In this document: one piece after another, positions 29,589-37,680 of the stretch
How the letters are laid out: every line of letters starts with the position of its first letter
Position numbering within the stretch: the first letter of the stretch is position 1
From: a virus
Direction: 5' to 3' (one strand)
IMG/VR virus record: IMGVR_UViG_3300031918_000058
Coordinates: 1 to 42,478 of that record
DNA length: 42,478 bases
Notes under the pieces: model-generated
What the model was told of the DNA's origin: nothing
The model's database searches: none
Seen by the model: only the letters and a program-made list of their open reading frames with translations
Position numbers and translations under genes: made by a program

Positions 29589-31526
29589 TTACTTTCCTGG
29601 TGTTACCCTAGTTTGTAGTGTTGTGCTTGGTTGCGATGCACGAGGACGTGGGTTGTTTCCAACTGACGTACCTGCACCTCCACCACCTTGCGAACCACTT
29701 TGTGTGGCTTTGCCCCGAGCGGTTGCACCCATTGGAGCACCTGTTCCGTTAATAATAGCATCTGCACCTCCAGGCATAACCTGAGTGTTAGGATTCTGTG
29801 TTAACGATGGGTCTACTGCCTGACCATCACCACCCATTACTGGAGGAGCTGGAGGAGTAAGCAATTCATCTATGTCATCCTTTGGAGAATCTGGGAAGAT
29901 ACTGGTAAAGATTTTACGCAATAGAACTTCTTGGTTAACCAATGGGTTATTCATACCGAATTGTGCTGCTACCTGTACCGCCTGTGCCATCTGTGACGCT
30001 TCAGCGTGTGCTGTTGCTTCTAGGATAACTCGAGGTTGGTATTCACCAGTGTAGCGGTCTGGGTTGTAGTCTTTCCAACTTGTACCAGTCTTACCAGTGA
30101 TGCGTACTGCAATCTCCTTGGTAACAAATATCTGGATACACTTGTATAGAATACGAGCAAGCTGTGCAAATCCTTCATCTTCTAAGTTTTGAATCTTAGT
30201 TGTGAATCGTGTGCTTGCTTGGTTGAGCTGTGCTGAAATCTCTGTAGCAGTTGTTCGTGAGAACTTCTGTGATACACCTTGTACGGCAGCATCTGCAGCA
30301 CTTGCGGTTCGCATAGCCTGAGTGAGTCGTGAGATTTCTGTGTCTGCAGCTGGGCTGACATCTTGTTTATCAATCGGAGTAAGAGCACCCTTTGGAATTG
30401 GGAACACTGCACCTGGCATTGATTCAATTTGCTCTGCAAGGTGTTTGAACCGAGGGTCGATTTGCCACATGTTGTTAAGAGCATAAGCAAGGTTGTCTCG
30501 CTTCTGGGAACTAGTATCGTTGAGTGCTTCCTGCATAGGGATAAGAACTTCAACATCTCCACGAGCATAGAACAGGTTAGAGTCGGTATAGTTTCGTAGG
30601 ATGGCGAACGGTAGGAATCCTTGGATACCAGGAATGGTATGAGTAGATTTCTGTGGTTGACCGTTAACGACTATAATATCAGTAACTTTCTTTTCTGCAC
30701 GTTGGAACGGATTCTCACCATCATAGATTACAACACTACGGTTAGCAATGATAATCTTTTTCTTAGCTGAGTAGTATTCAATGATTTCGACTTGCTTATT
30801 AGCGGCATCTTTACCTAGCGTAGAACCAAGTAATTGTTCCTTACGAGTCTTATCAGTATCATCAGATTCATCTGCTACTTTACTTCCATCAACTTGGTCG
30901 AGGTTTTTGTACATAGATACAAGCTCGCCAGTTTTAACATCAAACATCTTCTTAGCTTTAAGCTGAGATAGACTAGTAAGGTAACGATAGCCAGCAAACT
31001 TTGCGTAACCACGTTCCTCTGGACGGTTAAGGTGAGTACCAGTAGGGTCTACGAAGAAGTCAGACAGTGGTATGTGGCAGATATACGGCATAGTCGTATC
31101 CCAGTTTACCATGAAGATACCATTGCCATAGATAATCATATCACCTACCCAGTTGAGCGTCTTTTCTGTCATGTTATTGCAAGACCAGTAGTATTCTACT
31201 AGTGCATTCAACGCCTCAGTATCTTGTTCTTGTTCCTCGTCAAGTGGCATGTACTTGAACTTAGGTTTGCTACCAGCAATGGCAGCCTTGAGTGATTCAA
31301 CGATAGAGAATACTTCTGGAATGAAGTCATCTGCGACACCTGAATAGCCTCGTCTTGTGCGGATAGCATTGTAAGCCTTAAAACAATCTTCCCAAATTGA
31401 TTGGTAGTTGTCTTTTACATAGCCTCTGGCACTATTGAAGTCGCCCATGACAGATACTAATACTGGGTCTTTACCCATATCAGCTTCTGTAAGTTTTGGC
31501 GTTTCTTGATAGCTTTTCTTAGCCAT
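29589..31526 (-). CDS. Portal protein (P22-type podovirus)
   Basis: A 645-residue portal. Features include the N-terminal helices, GYSGVADDFIPEVFSIVES, the wing region (DMIIYGNGIFMVNWDTTMPY; DPTGTHLNRPEERGYAKFAG) and a helical crown. The C-terminus is low complexity Gly/Pro/Gln (GGDGQAVDPSLTQNPNTQVM). Size and order after the large terminase fit P22-like portals, which lack the fused protease. Its start overlaps the terminase stop by one base. Confidence 0.88.
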   Translation of the reverse strand: MAKKSYQETPKLTEADMGKDPVLVSVMGDFNSARGYVKDNYQSIWEDCFKAYNAIRTRRGYSGVADDFIPEVFSIVESLKAAIAGSKPKFKYMPLDEEQEQDTEALNALVEYYWSCNNMTEKTLNWVGDMIIYGNGIFMVNWDTTMPYICHIPLSDFFVDPTGTHLNRPEERGYAKFAGYRYLTSLSQLKAKKMFDVKTGELVSMYKNLDQVDGSKVADESDDTDKTRKEQLLGSTLGKDAANKQVEIIEYYSAKKKIIIANRSVVIYDGENPFQRAEKKVTDIIVVNGQPQKSTHTIPGIQGFLPFAILRNYTDSNLFYARGDVEVLIPMQEALNDTSSQKRDNLAYALNNMWQIDPRFKHLAEQIESMPGAVFPIPKGALTPIDKQDVSPAADTEISRLTQAMRTASAADAAVQGVSQKFSRTTATEISAQLNQASTRFTTKIQNLEDEGFAQLARILYKCIQIFVTKEIAVRITGKTGTSWKDYNPDRYTGEYQPRVILEATAHAEASQMAQAVQVAAQFGMNNPLVNQEVLLRKIFTSIFPDSPKDDIDELLTPPAPPVMGGDGQAVDPSLTQNPNTQVMPGGADAIINGTGAPMGATARGKATQSGSQGGGGAGTSVGNNPRPRASQPSTTLQTRVTPGK

Positions 31527-33259
31527 TATTTTACCTTACTTTTCTTTAGTTTCTTTATTACTTTCAATTTTGTAATGTCGTTGTCTCCCCAAGGAAATAG
31601 TTGGAATGTAATAGCCTTAGCCATTACCGTGTCATCGTGTTCGCCTTCTTCAGCATTCATACGCCCACGTTCATCACGAACGAAAGCAAATGCTTCTTCG
31701 ACAAATACAATGTCTAAATCCTCATTGAGTTCTTCACGGATAAGTCTAATTAAATCATCTATTGCTAGACGCTTAGTACGGACATCCGTTTTCCAACCGA
31801 GATTAGATGTAGGCTCTTCAAAGTCTTCATCATATCCTCTGTCTCGCTTGTATAGGTTAGTATAGAAAGTATCTCGCAACTTCTGGACTGTTGTAAGCCC
31901 ATGGTTGTTTACCTCTACACCAATAAGTGCATAGTTATACAGAGCACCGAGAGCACCGAGTATTTCCCCAAACCTGTCAGGGTCACACTTGCCTCTCCAC
32001 CGAGCGACTGTCTTCATTGTAGATTGGTCTACAACTTCGGCTACTGAATAGTCACCATGCTTCAAACCTTCTGCAACGTCACCACCAATAGCATATTCGT
32101 GCCCAGGAAGTGGCATCTCAAATATCTTTAGCGGAGCAACATAGCTGAAGTCTTCAACATTAGGGTCATAATCAAATCTCTCGAGAACAAAATCTTCATG
32201 GCTTTCACCAGTAAGTAGATTGTAATATTCATAAGCATCTAGTTCAAGACACTTTATTTCCATCTCAGATAGTTTCAATACTGGGAATACGTTAGCACCT
32301 GAAGCAACAAAGGCTTCATTGGCGATGCTAGGATACTCCTGGAACATACGAGCTGGGTCAGATGCAAAGTCTTTTGACTTATTCCTATAGAACTTAATCT
32401 TAGGAATGAATTGTTCTTCTGTTACTTCGTAGTGTTCACCAGACCATGTATCAAATCCTTTTTTGAACAAGTCAATAAGGAAGTTCTCATACTCTGATAG
32501 TTCGCCTATTTCTTCATCGTCATAGTGTTCATACTCATCAATCAACCACCAAGGGAAAAAGAATGGAATGAAGTTGTTCAAACCCTTCTCAGCATTACGC
32601 CACTCTTTGTGGAAGTAGTTTCCCTTACCTTTAGCTGTAGATTCTAGGAATATAAATGTCCTTGGCAAGTAAGGGATAGTTTGCATGAGCGAGGCGATAA
32701 GTTCTTCACCGTTCTCCCATTCACCAACCTCCGAGGCGTGTAGAAACTGAGCTGTGTCAGACCTACCAGCACTGGTGTTCTTGGCTGTTGCAGTCTTAAT
32801 GACCGAGCCTAGCCCCACCTGATTACCTTGGTCATCGTATCGTTCAAATGTCAAGTCAGATTTAGTGTTGTATTTAATACTTGGCTTAAAAATAGGATTA
32901 CTATTGTCGTAATACCTACGGAACATACGGTAAAGGTTGCGAGCAGAAGCGTCTTCGTGCCCGATAATGATGGCAGTTTGGTTCTTATTAGTGGAGTTCC
33001 ACCAGTATCCAAGTGCCTCAATAGCTGTCGATAGCCCCATCTGACGAGCTTTTAGAACGATAACACGGATAGGAATGTTGTGCAAAAGACAATATATGAC
33101 GTAATCAATCAATGCTTTCTGTGGTTTATTAGCCACAAACTTGATGATTTCGCCTGTCTTTGTCCTAATCCATAGGTTATTATCAGAGAACCTATAGAAG
33201 TCCTTACTGATGTCCAATATCTTTTGTCGTTGTTCCTCCGTCAGTTGGAACTCATCCAT
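31526..33259 (-). CDS. terL: Terminase large subunit
   Basis: A 577-residue DNA-packaging motor. The ATPase half has VIVLKARQMGLSTAIEA (Walker A-like with the Arg finger region) and RTFIFLESTAKGKGNY (Walker B and coupling). The RNase H-like nuclease half has YAIGGDVAEGLKHGDYSVAE (first Asp), LIGVEVNNHG (acid) and EEGEHDDTVMAKAI (Asp-Asp). Full length for the family. Gene order small terminase, several small genes, large terminase, portal. Confidence 0.93.
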   Translation of the reverse strand: MDEFQLTEEQRQKILDISKDFYRFSDNNLWIRTKTGEIIKFVANKPQKALIDYVIYCLLHNIPIRVIVLKARQMGLSTAIEALGYWWNSTNKNQTAIIIGHEDASARNLYRMFRRYYDNSNPIFKPSIKYNTKSDLTFERYDDQGNQVGLGSVIKTATAKNTSAGRSDTAQFLHASEVGEWENGEELIASLMQTIPYLPRTFIFLESTAKGKGNYFHKEWRNAEKGLNNFIPFFFPWWLIDEYEHYDDEEIGELSEYENFLIDLFKKGFDTWSGEHYEVTEEQFIPKIKFYRNKSKDFASDPARMFQEYPSIANEAFVASGANVFPVLKLSEMEIKCLELDAYEYYNLLTGESHEDFVLERFDYDPNVEDFSYVAPLKIFEMPLPGHEYAIGGDVAEGLKHGDYSVAEVVDQSTMKTVARWRGKCDPDRFGEILGALGALYNYALIGVEVNNHGLTTVQKLRDTFYTNLYKRDRGYDEDFEEPTSNLGWKTDVRTKRLAIDDLIRLIREELNEDLDIVFVEEAFAFVRDERGRMNAEEGEHDDTVMAKAITFQLFPWGDNDITKLKVIKKLKKSKVK

Positions 33260-33384
33260 TACTTAATCTCGCTACGGTACTTTTGAAGCAGTAAGTTAAC
33301 TAACTTGCTCTTGTTTTTTATGTCTTTAAGTAACAATAGGTTATCGTCCCAGATATACAGTTGTACTTTATTTATCTGTGGCAT
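33259..33384 (-). CDS. Small hypothetical protein (41 aa)
   Basis: ATG at 33384 preceded on the minus strand by AAAGGAG. A Leu-rich, helical, basic product (DDNLLLLKDIKNKSKLVNLL). Its stop overlaps the terminase start by one base, so translation is probably coupled. Confidence 0.6.
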   Translation of the reverse strand: MPQINKVQLYIWDDNLLLLKDIKNKSKLVNLLLQKYRSEIK

Positions 33385-33607
33385 CTTCAGTTACTCCTTT
33401 CATAATTGTTTGTTTTTCATCATATTCGGCTTGCATCTTAGCTTTCACTTCAGCAACCTTTGTATATACTTTCTTCTTGTAGATAGCAACCGTTTGATTC
33501 AGTTGTTTCTTCGGCATACCTGCAGCTTTTAGCTCTCGCTTGAGGGCTTTGATTTTAAAGTCGAACGGCTGCTTGCCTGTGACGTTGTTTTCTTTACTCG
33601 ATTCCAT
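33368..33607 (-). CDS. Hypothetical basic protein (79 aa)
   Basis: A Lys-rich helical protein (FKIKALKRELKAAGMPKKQL; VYTKVAEVKAKMQAEY). It overlaps the upstream gene by 79 bases in another frame; an internal ATG would reduce the overlap but lacks a ribosome site. Possible DNA-packaging accessory by location only. Confidence 0.55.
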   Translation of the reverse strand: MESSKENNVTGKQPFDFKIKALKRELKAAGMPKKQLNQTVAIYKKKVYTKVAEVKAKMQAEYDEKQTIMKGVTEDATDK

Positions 33608-33795
33608 AACTCTTCTATTTCCTTTTCCTCATCGGCATCATTCGGAATAAACTTAGTCTGACTATTAATAGTCAAGAAGACTCCCCGTTCAGTCCCATAC
33701 CATGAGAAGTTATTATTTTCCAGGTCATCTATAATACTCAAGCATAGCTGTTGTATATAGTCCTGGGCGTGTATTAATCCTATTGTATCGGTCAT
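33529..33795 (-). CDS. Hypothetical protein (88 aa)
   Basis: Residues 1-60 look folded (GLIHAQDYIQQLCLSIIDDL; WYGTERGVFLTINSQTKFIP). The Ser/Lys-rich tail (TSQASSRSTLKSKPSSES) coincides with the overlap with the next gene, so the tail may be a by-product of overprinting. It starts one base from the small-terminase stop. Confidence 0.6.
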   Translation of the reverse strand: MTDTIGLIHAQDYIQQLCLSIIDDLENNNFSWYGTERGVFLTINSQTKFIPNDADEEKEIEELWNRVKKTTSQASSRSTLKSKPSSES

Positions 33796-33796
33796 A

Positions 33797-34285
33797 TTAT
33801 CTCAAATCGTTTAAGGCTTGTTCTATATTGACGTGTCCAACAAGCTGTTTCTGCACAAACATACCCTGGTCGATACCAAGTAGTTTGATTGCTTGTATTC
33901 TATCTGAGGCTTTCTCATACTTACTACTAGCTATATTCGCTAGGGCTTGTTTGAGATGCTCTGGTTGCAGCTTAACAATGTTCTGTGCTTGCTGTACCCA
34001 CATTGGTGCTACACTCATAATCTGAGATGCGTAGCTTTCTGAGTATCCAGCCTTTGTTGCTGCTAGATAAGCATTACCCCAGGTCTCAGGTTGCTCTGGG
34101 TCTAGGTAAAATCGTAAGAACTCATTCTGCTGAGGTGAGTTAGTCCACTGGTTAGCGGTTACTCCTCGTTCCCCTAGCTTCCTGACTCCGAACTTTTTAC
34201 CACGCTTAGTTAGCTTTGTTGTTTTAGTTACAACAGGCTCTTCAGCTGGTTCAATATTAAGTTCTATTTCATCCATTGTAGTCAT
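33797..34285 (-). CDS. terS: Terminase small subunit
   Basis: A 162-residue protein. A disordered basic N-terminus is followed by an HTH-type segment (FLRFYLDPEQPETWGNAYLA; ATKAGYSESYASQI), then a helical oligomerisation region. NAYLAATKAGYSESYA is typical of small terminases. It should recognise the packaging start site and dock the large terminase. Confidence 0.82.
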   Translation of the reverse strand: MTTMDEIELNIEPAEEPVVTKTTKLTKRGKKFGVRKLGERGVTANQWTNSPQQNEFLRFYLDPEQPETWGNAYLAATKAGYSESYASQIMSVAPMWVQQAQNIVKLQPEHLKQALANIASSKYEKASDRIQAIKLLGIDQGMFVQKQLVGHVNIEQALNDLR

Positions 34286-34637
34286 CGTATTTCTTTTTGA
34301 AGTCCTTCCAATTTGTATAGACTATAGCATCTATACCTTTTTGTTTTAATAGCTGGCATGTATCAGCTCGGTTATCAATCATAAGGTCGATACCCATCAC
34401 GCTACACGTCCTTAGTTTTGCCATTGGCTGTTCCGCATATGTATTAGTATATACTGGTACTAGCTTCGCAACTCCTAAGAACCTTCTGGCATCGCCTCTC
34501 AGCCTGTCAGTGTTATTATAACCTATGGCACTAATGATAGAGACAGTATCCCCATTATCATTAGCGTCCTGTATAAGACGTTTAAACTGGTTCTCCGCTG
34601 TATCTATAGTCCCATAGAAATCTATTCCTATGTTCAT
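34269..34637 (-). CDS. HAD-like protein, leaderless first gene of late transcript
   Basis: Start set at ATG 34637 (MNIGIDFYGTID), giving 122 residues. The longer reading from 34988 adds non-coding-like sequence and crosses the promoter. HAD motif I is GIDFYGT, with Tyr in place of the usual second Asp. Motif II-like VSIISAIG and motif IV MGIDLMIDNRADTC are present. It resembles small phage 5'-nucleotidase-like HAD proteins, but loss of the acid/base Asp could alter activity. The -10 lies 7 bases before the ATG, so the mRNA has almost no leader. Confidence 0.75.
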   Translation of the reverse strand: MNIGIDFYGTIDTAENQFKRLIQDANDNGDTVSIISAIGYNNTDRLRGDARRFLGVAKLVPVYTNTYAEQPMAKLRTCSVMGIDLMIDNRADTCQLLKQKGIDAIVYTNWKDFKKKYDDYNG

Positions 34638-34644
34638 GTAGAGT

Positions 34645-34685
34645 ATTATATCACAGTTGTGTGGATTTGTCAATAGTAATGTTGT
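34645..34685 (-). promoter_or_regulatory. Main late promoter (leftward)
   Basis: On the minus strand: TTGACA (34673-34668), 17-bp spacer and TATAAT (34650-34645) within TGTGATATAATAC. ACAACA sits at 34685-34680, 12 bases before the -35. It is the only promoter seen before the terminase-portal operon. Confidence 0.9.
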
Positions 34686-35272
34686 AATTAATACATACCT
34701 TTCATTGAGGGGGGACGTTTTGTATCTGTTACAGAAGTACATACCTTTTAAATAATCAGTGTTTGTGTATTTAGGCTGAACATATTCTCTGAGATTATGG
34801 GTAAAGCCCCACACCAAATTGTAGCCTCCCCCACCCCACCTATACCTCATCATACTAAAACATAAATAATAAATAAAACAATAAGCATTATAAACAGCAT
34901 AATAATACATGGTATTGACATAAGCACAATGGTGTGTTGTGATAAGCATTAGGGCAATAAGCCGTAGCATAAGGGGTTTGACAAACATAAGAAGTATGTT
35001 ATAACTAACTTATTGATATGGTCGCTTATTAAGTATAAACCCGTGAATATGACATCCATACCCGAACACATAACAGAGGTAAGTCAAGTAATGTAAATGA
35101 TACAACACATAATTGCGTCTAGCTATTGCATTAAATGATTGGGAGGTGTAATATAAAAGTATAACAGATGATAAATTAATCACTGTAACGGCTATCCGAT
35201 AATTAAATAGGGTAAAAGGTAATGATAATATAAACAAATGAATATAAAAATAGTAAGAGAAAAGATAATAAC
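34686..35272. other. AT-rich divergent regulatory region, candidate origin
   Basis: No convincing gene. It contains a G-run/C-run patch (around 34710 and 34830), and ATAAGC occurs four times (34881, 34920, 34942, 34957) with one inverted copy near 35025. A rightward promoter (34978-35005) lies within. Minus-strand ORFs here are Tyr/Leu-rich and look spurious. The place between the two transcription arms suits an origin or control region, but the repeats are irregular. Confidence 0.4.
34978..35005 (+). promoter_or_regulatory. Rightward promoter at start of early arm
   Basis: TTGACA (34978-34983), 16-bp spacer, TATAAC (35000-35005). It would transcribe toward the small membrane-protein gene at 35273. 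No ACAACA box at the usual distance. Confidence 0.6.
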
Positions 35273-35449
35273 ATGTACAATAAGAGAATGATACTAGACC
35301 ATATTATAGCAATGATATTAAGTGTTTACACACTTGTTAACATCTTTAGTGTTGAACAATTCAATATAATACAGAGTGCTATAATGCTATTAGCTATAGT
35401 TTACTGTGTATACGTCTATATGGTATATTGGGACATAACCAAAAACTAA
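35273..35449 (+). CDS. Small two-helix membrane protein (58 aa)
   Basis: ATG at 35273 gives 58 residues with two hydrophobic segments (IIAMILSVYTLVNIF; AIMLLAIVYCVYVYMVYW). No strong ribosome site is visible (AAAAGATAATAAC upstream). It is the first gene of the early arm. Small early membrane proteins in phages often act in superinfection exclusion; that role is speculative here. Confidence 0.5.
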   Translation: MYNKRMILDHIIAMILSVYTLVNIFSVEQFNIIQSAIMLLAIVYCVYVYMVYWDITKN

Positions 35450-35464
35450 CAGGGATAGCGGAGT

Positions 35465-35493
35465 TTGACATCTGTGGGATTATGTGATATTGT
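35465..35493 (+). promoter_or_regulatory. Possible rightward promoter (weak -10)
   Basis: TTGACA (35465-35470), 17-bp spacer, TATTGT (35488-35493), in an AT-rich stretch without genes. It is 91 bp upstream of a better promoter, so it may be redundant. Confidence 0.4.
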
Positions 35494-35541
35494 TGTAAAT
35501 ATTACACATTTTGCTTATGGCATAGAACAAACGTAAATAAT

Positions 35542-35584
35542 ACAACAAAAAAGCATTGACAAATTGAACACCATCCTATATACT
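35542..35584 (+). promoter_or_regulatory. Rightward promoter with ACAACA box at -14
   Basis: TTGACA (35556-35561), 17-bp spacer, TATACT (35579-35584). ACAACA begins exactly 14 bases before the -35, one helical turn closer than in the three P1-type promoters. Confidence 0.82.
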
Positions 35585-35643
35585 AAAGACAGTTAAGTAA
35601 TCAAGTATAACAATAACAAGAAAGGCATAAGGCTATATATACT

Positions 35644-35763
35644 ATGAAACTATATACAATAAATGCAACATGTGAACAGGCTAAATATACTAAACAAGAT
35701 GATACATATCAACAAGATGCTGTAATGCTAACAAGTCCAGATAATAGCGTGAGGTTTATATAA
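35644..35763 (+). CDS. Small hypothetical protein (39 aa)
   Basis: First ATG after the 35542 promoter; 39 residues (KLYTINATCEQAKYTKQDDT). A GGCATAAGGC stretch upstream is a weak ribosome site. Ends at TAATG. A 20-codon ORF (35763-35825) follows directly and contains a TTGACA-N16-TATAAT sequence whose -10 abuts the ATG of the next gene. Confidence 0.45.
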   Translation: MKLYTINATCEQAKYTKQDDTYQQDAVMLTSPDNSVRFI

Positions 35764-35826
35764 TGAATTGGTTACGCTTTGAATTGATACGATTAAAATT
35801 GACAATTAATATGGATAGGGTATAAT

Positions 35827-36138
35827 ATGAAAGTTGACAATTTAACTAGTCCACGTTCTGGTAATGTAGTAGATAATCAGTTTACTATCAGAGACGGAGA
35901 CACGGAAGTTTTTCAGAGTTACAACACAACTATTGCTAAAAAACAAGGGGTAAAATATACTATCAGTGGTGATTATAACTATAGCACTACAACAAATAGG
36001 TATTTTGGTAAATGGCTACGTGGCTTCGGATGGTATGATAGTGATATAAAAGAATTGAAAAAGTTCTTGACAAAAGCATCTGAGGGTGATACACTAGAGT
36101 TGAACGGTTGCACGTTTGAATATATCAATGAACTATAG
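35827..36138 (+). CDS. Hypothetical phage protein (103 aa), DUF8033-like
   Basis: It begins VDNLTSPRSGNVVDNQFTIR and continues VFQSYNTTIAKKQG, a pattern I recall from small replication-region proteins of Gram-positive phages (DUF8033-type). The middle (YNYSTTTNRYFGKWLRGFGW) also fits. No known function. GATAGGG precedes the start. Confidence 0.65.
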   Translation: MKVDNLTSPRSGNVVDNQFTIRDGDTEVFQSYNTTIAKKQGVKYTISGDYNYSTTTNRYFGKWLRGFGWYDSDIKELKKFLTKASEGDTLELNGCTFEYINEL

Positions 36139-36149
36139 GGGATAATAAA

Positions 36150-36629
36150 ATGAATAAATTGCAAGCACATAAGTTACTACGTGAAATGATGGATGAACAC
36201 AAATTAACAGAAGTGCAAGCTGTGATGAACCCTCATTTAACAAGTGCATTCGGACGATATGGGCATAGTATGCTATACGGTAGAAAGATAGAATTGTCAA
36301 CTAAACTCGTTGAAATTAACGATGAGGATAGAGTACGATTGACTATACTACATGAGATAGCACACGCCTTGACAGAAGGACATCACCATGATACAGTATG
36401 GCAGGCTAAACTGCTAGAGATTGGCGGTGATGGCAAGAGATGCTATAGTAGCAATGACACAAATACAGTTGAACGTAAACCACGTACACTATATCAGGCA
36501 TTTTGTCAAGAGCATGGTAACAGGGGTAGAACTTATCGAAGGGCTACAAAAGCATGTGGTACTTGTTGCAATGATTATAATGGTGGCAAGTATTCAGAAC
36601 AATATCAGATACAGTATAGAGAATTGTAA
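36150..36629 (+). CDS. SprT-like zinc metallopeptidase
   Basis: A 159-residue protein. LTILHEIAHALTEGHHHDTV carries the HExxH...H zinc site of SprT/Spartan-type proteases. A C-terminal segment (HGNRGRTYRRATKACGTCCN) ends with Cys-x-x-Cys-Cys, a partial zinc ribbon as in SprT proteins. Family members cut protein-DNA crosslinks; in phages the target is unknown. GGGG upstream. Confidence 0.85.
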   Translation: MNKLQAHKLLREMMDEHKLTEVQAVMNPHLTSAFGRYGHSMLYGRKIELSTKLVEINDEDRVRLTILHEIAHALTEGHHHDTVWQAKLLEIGGDGKRCYSSNDTNTVERKPRTLYQAFCQEHGNRGRTYRRATKACGTCCNDYNGGKYSEQYQIQYREL

Positions 36630-36634
36630 AAAGC

Positions 36635-36677
36635 ACAACATAAAAGCCTTGACAATAGGGTTGAGGCGTGATAGACT
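36635..36677 (+). promoter_or_regulatory. Rightward promoter with ACAACA box at -14
   Basis: TTGACA (36649-36654), 17-bp spacer, TAGACT (36672-36677). ACAACA starts 14 bases before the -35, as at 35542. It drives the cluster of tiny genes that follows. Confidence 0.75.
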
Positions 36678-36712
36678 AAGAGAGTAAACAACTAATAAGA
36701 AAGGTAATAGCA

Positions 36713-36853
36713 ATGGCAAAAGGTAATTTTTATCAAGATGGCAATCACGGTTTGAATGTGATAGTACCATTTAAAGAAGACGAGATTGATACAACAGTAG
36801 AAGATACACTAGTTAACTTACGAAAGGGAAGTATAATATGTACGATACAGTAA
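36713..36853 (+). CDS. Small hypothetical protein (46 aa)
   Basis: ATG 36713 with GAAAGG upstream. Product AKGNFYQDGNHGLNVIVPF then acidic. Its end overlaps the next start by 16 bases. Unknown. Confidence 0.55.
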   Translation: MAKGNFYQDGNHGLNVIVPFKEDEIDTTVEDTLVNLRKGSIICTIQ

Positions 36854-37008
36854 AGAACTTTGCTATTGATTGGCAAGATTGGGCAAGCACACAGAGTCTG
36901 AGTTATGGTGAACTATCACAGTGGCAAGATGCTATTGGACTACTAGCTAGTGCAGTGGATGATGATGGTGAACTACTTGACGAACTAAAGGAAAATGGTA
37001 TAATCTAA
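36838..37008 (+). CDS. Small acidic hypothetical protein (56 aa)
   Basis: ATG 36838, with AAAGGGAAG upstream. Acidic, Trp-containing helical product (FAIDWQDWASTQSLSYGELS). Ends at TAATG shared with the next gene. Acidic early proteins of this size can be DNA mimics or host inhibitors, but nothing specific is visible. Confidence 0.6.
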   Translation: MYDTVKNFAIDWQDWASTQSLSYGELSQWQDAIGLLASAVDDDGELLDELKENGII

Positions 37009-37175
37009 TGGGTGGCTTTGTAAGAACTAAACCGTACGTGGCAATGGACGATGAAGATTTGATACAGAGGTCGGAGGAGTTGAAAGACTTGTTCACACCT
37101 AATGGCAACAACTGGGATGAATTAACGGAGTTGCTAGAGATTGAAAGAGAATTAACTTTACGAGAGGATATATAA
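37008..37175 (+). CDS. Small acidic hypothetical protein (55 aa)
   Basis: Starts in TAATG with GGAAAATGG upstream; 55 residues (DLIQRSEELKDLFTPNGNNW), ends in TAATG with the clamp-like gene. Translational coupling is likely. Unknown function. Confidence 0.6.
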   Translation: MGGFVRTKPYVAMDDEDLIQRSEELKDLFTPNGNNWDELTELLEIERELTLREDI

Positions 37176-37669
37176 TGCTACAACTAAAACGTCAACAAGT
37201 CAAGGCTATGCTAGACATTATCAGTAAAGATAATACTAGACCAGCAATCGAGAATGCAAAAGTTTTGAAGTATAATGATAAACTATACTTAACAGGAACA
37301 GATGGTTATGTTATGTTTATGCTAGAAGTTGAGGATGACAACTTGCAGGGACGTACAATACACCGTAGTTACATCGAGACATGGTACAAGTTGGCAAGTG
37401 GCAAGGACTACTTAACAGAAGAGTTGCTAGAGGGTATGACATACAGTTATAATACCTTTCCAGATATAACAACGACTGTTGATAGAGCACTAGTCGGGGC
37501 TAATTCTGATAGAATTGGATTCAACGCTGATTATGCCAAAAAGATTCAAGCACTATTTGCGAGTGACGGGTTAACGTTCAAGCTGAATGGTATACTCGGA
37601 GCAATGGTACACAAGCAGACAGGGTACAACTCGGGTTACGGTATACTAATGCCACTAAAGACTAAATAA
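37175..37669 (+). CDS. Sliding-clamp-like protein (truncated DnaN-type)
   Basis: A 164-residue protein. KAMLDIISKDNTRPAIENAK followed by LYLTGTDGYVMFMLEVED resembles the repeat strand-helix pattern of bacterial beta clamps (x-V-L-P-I, then L-x-x-x-x-T-D-x-x). The end (GYGILMPLKTK) resembles the clamp C-terminus. The length covers about one and a half domains of a clamp rather than three. It may recruit or block the host clamp loader or polymerase. The assignment is tentative. Confidence 0.5.
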   Translation: MLQLKRQQVKAMLDIISKDNTRPAIENAKVLKYNDKLYLTGTDGYVMFMLEVEDDNLQGRTIHRSYIETWYKLASGKDYLTEELLEGMTYSYNTFPDITTTVDRALVGANSDRIGFNADYAKKIQALFASDGLTFKLNGILGAMVHKQTGYNSGYGILMPLKTK

Positions 37670-37680
37670 GGGAGATTGAT

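Noticed and set aside
34638-34988. N-terminal extension of the HAD-like gene
   Set aside because: It would cross a perfect late promoter, is Cys/Tyr/Trp-rich noise, and the HAD fold begins exactly at ATG 34637.
35010-35237. Minus-strand 75-codon ORF
   Set aside because: Tyr/Leu/His-rich, no ribosome site, overlaps promoter sequence of the other strand.
35799-35826. Promoter TTGACA-N16-TATAAT directly before ATG 35827
   Set aside because: The expected start would fall inside the gene, removing its first codons; a fortuitous AT-rich match is as likely.
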